From Mesostigma viride (Eukaryota; Streptophyta; Mesostigmatophyceae; Mesostigmatales; Mesostigmataceae), in NCBI GenBank assembly GCA_009746045.1, contig RPFO01000406.1, positions 3,283,701 through 3,347,700 of the forward strand: 64,000 nt of DNA, in the 5' to 3' direction. Of the stretch, positions 60,801 through 64,000 are shown piece by piece. The notes under the pieces were generated by a model. The model had not been told where the DNA came from. It made no database searches and saw only the letters and a list, made by a program, of their open reading frames with translations. The position numbers and the translations under genes were made by a program. The first letter of the stretch is position 1. Every line of letters starts with the position of its first letter.

Positions 60801-63800
60801 GTACAGGGCTTGTGCTGGGGAGAGCAGCATATGGGCAGGGAGGAAAAGTTTCCGTCGCAATCCCATGAGCATACCTCGGTGCAGGTCTGCATGTCTTGGC
60901 ATCCAGCGGATGTCCAGTGGCCTGCATGGGAAGATGGAAGGGAAGGCACCACAATCCTGTGGCAAGGGGGGCTGGGGTTTGGCGTTGACTTTGGGCCTTT
61001 GGCTGCAATAGTTGGAAGATTGGCGATGGGCGAGACAAGCATCGGCTGGTGGCCCAGATGAGATGGTATGGCGGCTTGTACTTGGACGAAGCCTTTTGTT
61101 TGTGTCAGACCATGTGCCTTTGACAGACCTAGCGGCGAAGAGCTGACGCCATGTGCTCAGCCATGCAAACCAGTTTCTGTGGCAGAGGGGAATGGGTCAA
61201 CAACTTGGTCAACATGCACCCTCTGTCATCCGGAGTTAAAGCGGAGTAGCCTAAGGTTGATTGAAACTGGACATCAACACGCCGTTATGGCCTACGTTTC
61301 GTGGTTGTGCTGTGTGCATTCTTGCGCTGCTGTTCCCCGCCACCATGTGCACCTCCCATGCTGGGACCCTCACTCCTTACTGCACCGTTGTCCTCGGCCT
61401 TCCTCGCGCCTTTGCCCACGCTTTTTTCCCACGCGTGTCCTCCCCTTGCCCTTGCTTTCTGCCCGCGCTACTTCCCCCTCTTACCCGCCCCGTTCCCCTC
61501 GCCTTTGCCCGCACTGTTTGCCAACGCTAATTCCCCCTCGTGCCCTTGCCCATGCCCCCTCTCTCCCCCCTCTCTCCCCCCTCTTGCCCTCACCTGTCCC
61601 ACTCCCCTCCTCCCTCCCCCAGATGGCGGAGCAGCGCCACGAGGAGCTGGCCTCCCGCGTTCCGGACGCCACACGGCCGCTGCTGCGCCAGATCGAGGCG
61701 ATGCAGGCCTCGTACGCGATGCGGGCCGAGGCATGGAGCGGGGCGGAGAGGGCGCTCACCATGCGCCTGCAGGTGGGGGGCAGGGGGCAGGCAACGCATC
61801 ATACACAGGACGGCGCGCATCACCACGTGTCAGTTCATCCCCTTATACCTGGAACCGTATCCTGCACGACATGCATGGGGCATATCACCCTGTGGCTCCT
61901 CTTCCTCGATAGGACTCCTCTAGCTTGCCTATGATTTGGCACTGGCATTTGCAACGTTCCTGCACCGCAGGCGGGGGCTTTCAGGTCATTGGGCATGCGG
62001 GGAGGGAAGTTCCTTACGACTCACCATGCAAATCCAGTCCCTTGCGTTGTGACATACACAGCCCACTGCCATGCCTCATGATGCACACGAACCCACTGCC
62101 TGTTGCGTTGCGTTACCCGGCTCCATCCCATCAGGTCCGCGTTTGCACCAACACCTTACAGTCTGTCATCCCTTTCACTTCTTTCACGGAACATGCATCG
62201 TTGGCCATCAGTCGCCACCCACCGCCCTGCTCAGGACCCCACAATGCCACCCCACCCCCACATGGCGATGAACCCACCACACAAGTCACCCACACACACC
62301 CCATTGCCACTCACCACCGCCCCAAAGCCGTCACGTTGTGCTGCTGCCTCCCACTCCCATCCACCCACCCACCCCCCGCCCGCCCGCCCGCCCGCCCGCC
62401 CGCCCACCCGCCCACCCACCCGCCCGCCCGCCCGCCTGCCCGCCCGCCCGCCCACCCACCCACCCACCCACCCACCCACCCACCCACCCACCCACCCACC
62501 CACCCACCCACCCACCCACCCACCCACCCACCCACCCACCCACCCACCCACCCACCCACCCACCCACCCACCCACCCACCCACCCACCCACCCACCCGCC
62601 CACCCACCCCCAATCGCCACACCACAACCAACCCGCCCACCCACCTCACTTCCCCCCACTGCGCAGGAGGCGGAGCGCGAGGCGTCGGCGGCGGGCGAGC
62701 GCGAGCGCGTGGTGCAGGAGCGCGTTTCCCAGATGGTCGCGCGCCTCGCTGTCATGGAGGCGGAGGTGGGTGGTGCCGTGGGGTAGGTTGTTTCGGTGAT
62801 GGAGGCGGAGGTGGGTGGTGGCAGCAGCGGTGGTGCAGGTGGGTTCGTTGCATGTGGCATGGCGGAAGGAGTAGATTGTTGCATGCCTAGATTTCCAACA
62901 GCAAGGTCAACAGCGTAGGAGCCTGCACATTGCCCGGCCGAGGAGGGTGGCGCACCGAGGTGGGAGCCGTTGCCTGCTTGGGGTGGCGTGGTGGGAGAAA
63001 GGAAGGCAGATTCGCAAGGTGCATAGCACAAGGCACGCGGAGGGGCATGCTAGCTGCTGCAGCCGCGTTCAGCCAACCTAAGCGAAGCGGCTGTGATGCC
63101 CGGCCAGTATGCGCAAGGAGTAAAGGGAGCTGGATCGGGAGATACGATGGCTTTCATTGGGCTGCTGGCCGATGCACCCAAATGGCTGGTTTCTTGCCAT
63201 TTGTCCTCGACTCGTCATGTGTACAATGCCCTCATTTTCTGCTCGGCCGGCAACCATGTTACCATGGCCCCCACCGGTTCCCTGCCGCTGCGGTTGGTTC
63301 CCCACTCACATGGTTGTTCCCCACTTGCGCGTTTGCAACCATCCATGGCCTCTTGGCCGGCCACACCATCCTTCGACGCACACTCTTGGCCACACCATCC
63401 TTCGACGCACACTCTTGCGCAAGTGCTAAACACCCGTATCCCCTGCCCCCCTGCCCCCCTGCCCCCCTGCCCCCCTGCCCCCCTGCCCCCCTGCCCCCCT
63501 GCCCCCGTGCCCCCCTGCCCCCTGCCCCCCACGATAACACTACACACACCACCCGATTTCACACGCGCACATGCACGTACCCACACCCACATGCAAATAC
63601 ACATACCTCTGATCCCCCGTCCCCTCTCCCCACCCACCCCCTACAAACCGCCCCCACCCCGCAGATGTCGATGCTGCAGCGTGAGCGCGAGCAGCTGGCC
63701 AAGTCGCTGGAGAAGGAGCGTGCGCGGGCGGCTGAGGCGCGCGCCGAGTACCTGCTGGCGGTGGAGAGCGCCGCCACCGAGCACGGCAAGGTGGAGGCGC

Positions 63801-63883
63801 TGGAGACGGAGGGGCGGGACAAGTTCTCAAAGCTCAAGCAGCAACTGGCCGATGAGCGCGCCAAGCGGGAGGGGCTGGAGAAG
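48825..63883 (+). CDS. TMF/GC5: TMF/GC5-type golgin, 5' part; gene continues past the window
   Basis: Eleven exons, all GT-AG and in frame: 48825-48918, 51075-55207, 56776-56853, 57702-57816, 58216-58277, 58994-59041, 59495-59779, 60590-60649, 61623-61772, 62667-62765, 63665-63883. They give 1781 codons. The start MAWFGAISGKFSQNM matches the N-terminus of plant GC5. Exon 2 (1377 codons) is acidic and low-complexity, with Lys-Val blocks (KKKLLVKKVVAKGG) and repeated Trp-acidic motifs (GWEDAGWEVD, DGWEDNGWDV, DGWDSWEDRDEVD). From about residue 1380 on it is coiled coil with family blocks: YALTKERDLLKREN, VKEKDEIIKQVMAEGEELSK, KQAAQVVLIKKLRSQ, ARSEMERWLKE, PDATRPLLRQIEAMQ and LAKSLEKERARAAEARAEYL. 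TMF golgins are long Golgi tethers on the cytosolic face that bind Rab6-type GTPases. The last 100-200 residues, with the C-terminal Rab-binding TMF domain, lie beyond the window. The exon 2 region is far longer than in plants. Confidence 0.94.
48919..50190. other. First part of TMF intron 1
   Basis: No further exon is required: exon 1 ends in phase 1 and exon 2 completes the Gly codon. Small ORFs here show no family resemblance. Confidence 0.6.
50193..50661. repeat. 36-bp minisatellite, 13 copies, TMF intron 1
   Basis: Thirteen nearly perfect units containing GCGGTTCTATTACCATGATA. There are no spacers. All frames are open because the unit is divisible by three. Confidence 0.97.
55173..55530 (+). 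repeat. 161-bp duplication of the TMF exon 2 end and donor
   Basis: The last bases of exon 2 (GCTGCTGGCTGACATCGAGA...) with the donor GTGCGTGGATA recur at 55334 and, more decayed, at 55495, each with about 120 bp of the following intron. The copies have substitutions and stops. Confidence 0.9.
55797..56760. repeat. 135-bp tandem repeat, 7 copies, TMF intron 2
   Basis: Seven almost identical units (one is 134 bp) starting TTCCATCATATCCTCATGGC. They end in a C run of 18-19 just before the exon 3 acceptor. Confidence 0.97.
56878..57172. repeat. 141-bp duplication after TMF exon 3
   Basis: Two copies plus a partial third, each starting GCGCACGGTGAGG, at 56878, 57019 and 57160. The first begins 25 bp after the exon 3 donor GGTGAGC. 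Confidence 0.9.
57786..57872 (+). repeat. 47-bp duplication of the TMF exon 4 end and donor
   Basis: GACGAGATCATCAAGCAGGT... through the donor GTGGGTG is repeated once in the intron at 57833, ending ACTGAAG then GTGGGGG. Confidence 0.92.
58451..58601. repeat. 75-bp direct duplication in TMF intron 5
   Basis: Two copies of a unit containing TTGTATGTATTGATAACTGT, differing at a few bases. Confidence 0.9.
60355..60418. repeat. TG/CG alternating tract in TMF intron 7
   Basis: Pure alternating purine-pyrimidine sequence (TGTG, then TGCG, then a CGCG core), a typical Z-DNA-forming tract. Confidence 0.85.
62355..62635. repeat. CCCA/CCCG tetranucleotide array in TMF intron 9
   Basis: About 65 units of CCCA with CCCG variants at the left end. 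The complementary strand is a GGGT array able to form G-quadruplexes. Confidence 0.95.
62754..62823 (+). repeat. 45-bp duplication of the TMF exon 10 end and donor
   Basis: ATGGAGGCGGAG with the donor GTGGGTGGTG recurs exactly 45 bp downstream at 62799. Confidence 0.9.
63436..63535. repeat. CCCCCCTG array in TMF intron 10
   Basis: About 12 units of 8 bp with a few variants, shortly before the exon 11 acceptor. Confidence 0.93.
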
Positions 63884-63960
63884 GTGAGTGCGAGGGGCTG
63901 GAGAAGGGGTGTACGGGGGCTGGAGAATGGGGTTCAGATGGGCTGGAGGGGGGAGAAGGA
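63868..63960 (+). repeat. GAGGGGCTGGAGAAGG repeats across the TMF exon 11 donor
   Basis: The exon end GGGGCTGGAGAAG followed by GTGAGTGC is repeated three more times in the intron, increasingly degenerate. Confidence 0.85.
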
Positions 63961-64000
63961 GACAGGAGCTTGTGGCGAAGCATCGGCGAAAGTAGGTGCG

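Noticed and set aside
62103-63031. Pro/His- and Gly/Val-rich ORFs in TMF intron 9
   Set aside because: Translations of the CCCA array; the genuine exon is 62667-62765.

Overview
The window is nuclear DNA of a green-lineage eukaryote, most likely a GC-rich, intron-dense chlorophyte alga. It carries an SRA-SET histone methyltransferase of the plant SUVH/KYP type, a TMF golgin closest to the plant GC5 type, and many GT-AG introns full of minisatellites. Nothing resembles bacterial gene organisation. The organism call is an inference from gene families and architecture; genus cannot be fixed from this sequence.

Layout. 1-2.7 kb: decayed non-LTR retrotransposon 3' ends. 3.17-11.09 kb (+): one very long low-complexity protein of unknown function (about 2640 aa), whose reading frame steps by -1 three times, each time at a G-rich run. 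11.1-22.5 kb: an AT-richer mobile-element graveyard holding a 1.75 kb terminal-inverted-repeat element, three LINE ORF1 copies (one still open over 484 codons), two unrelated reverse transcriptase remnants, a large inverted duplication and a Helitron-like repeat. 23.17-38.91 kb (-): an 18-exon SUVH-type H3K9 methyltransferase (969 aa deduced). 38.9-41.5 kb: repeat-rich intergenic DNA. 41.56-47.78 kb (-): a 7-exon ESCRT-III gene VPS60/CHMP5 (228 aa deduced) with a 2.1 kb 75-bp minisatellite in one intron. 47.78-48.82 kb: divergent promoter interval. 48.83 kb to the right edge (+): the 5' eleven exons of a TMF/GC5 golgin (1781 codons seen), which runs off the window.

The three recognisable genes are housekeeping genes of unrelated pathways: heterochromatin (SRA reads methylated DNA, SET methylates H3K9), late ESCRT function in endosomal sorting, and Golgi tethering. 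I deduced the exons by hand from reading phase, GT-AG borders and family conservation; every junction reported keeps frame.

The most unusual signal is structural. In at least seven introns of these genes a tandem repeat begins at, or contains a copy of, the exon end plus the 5' splice site. This suggests that introns here grow, and may arise, by tandem duplication across splice donors.
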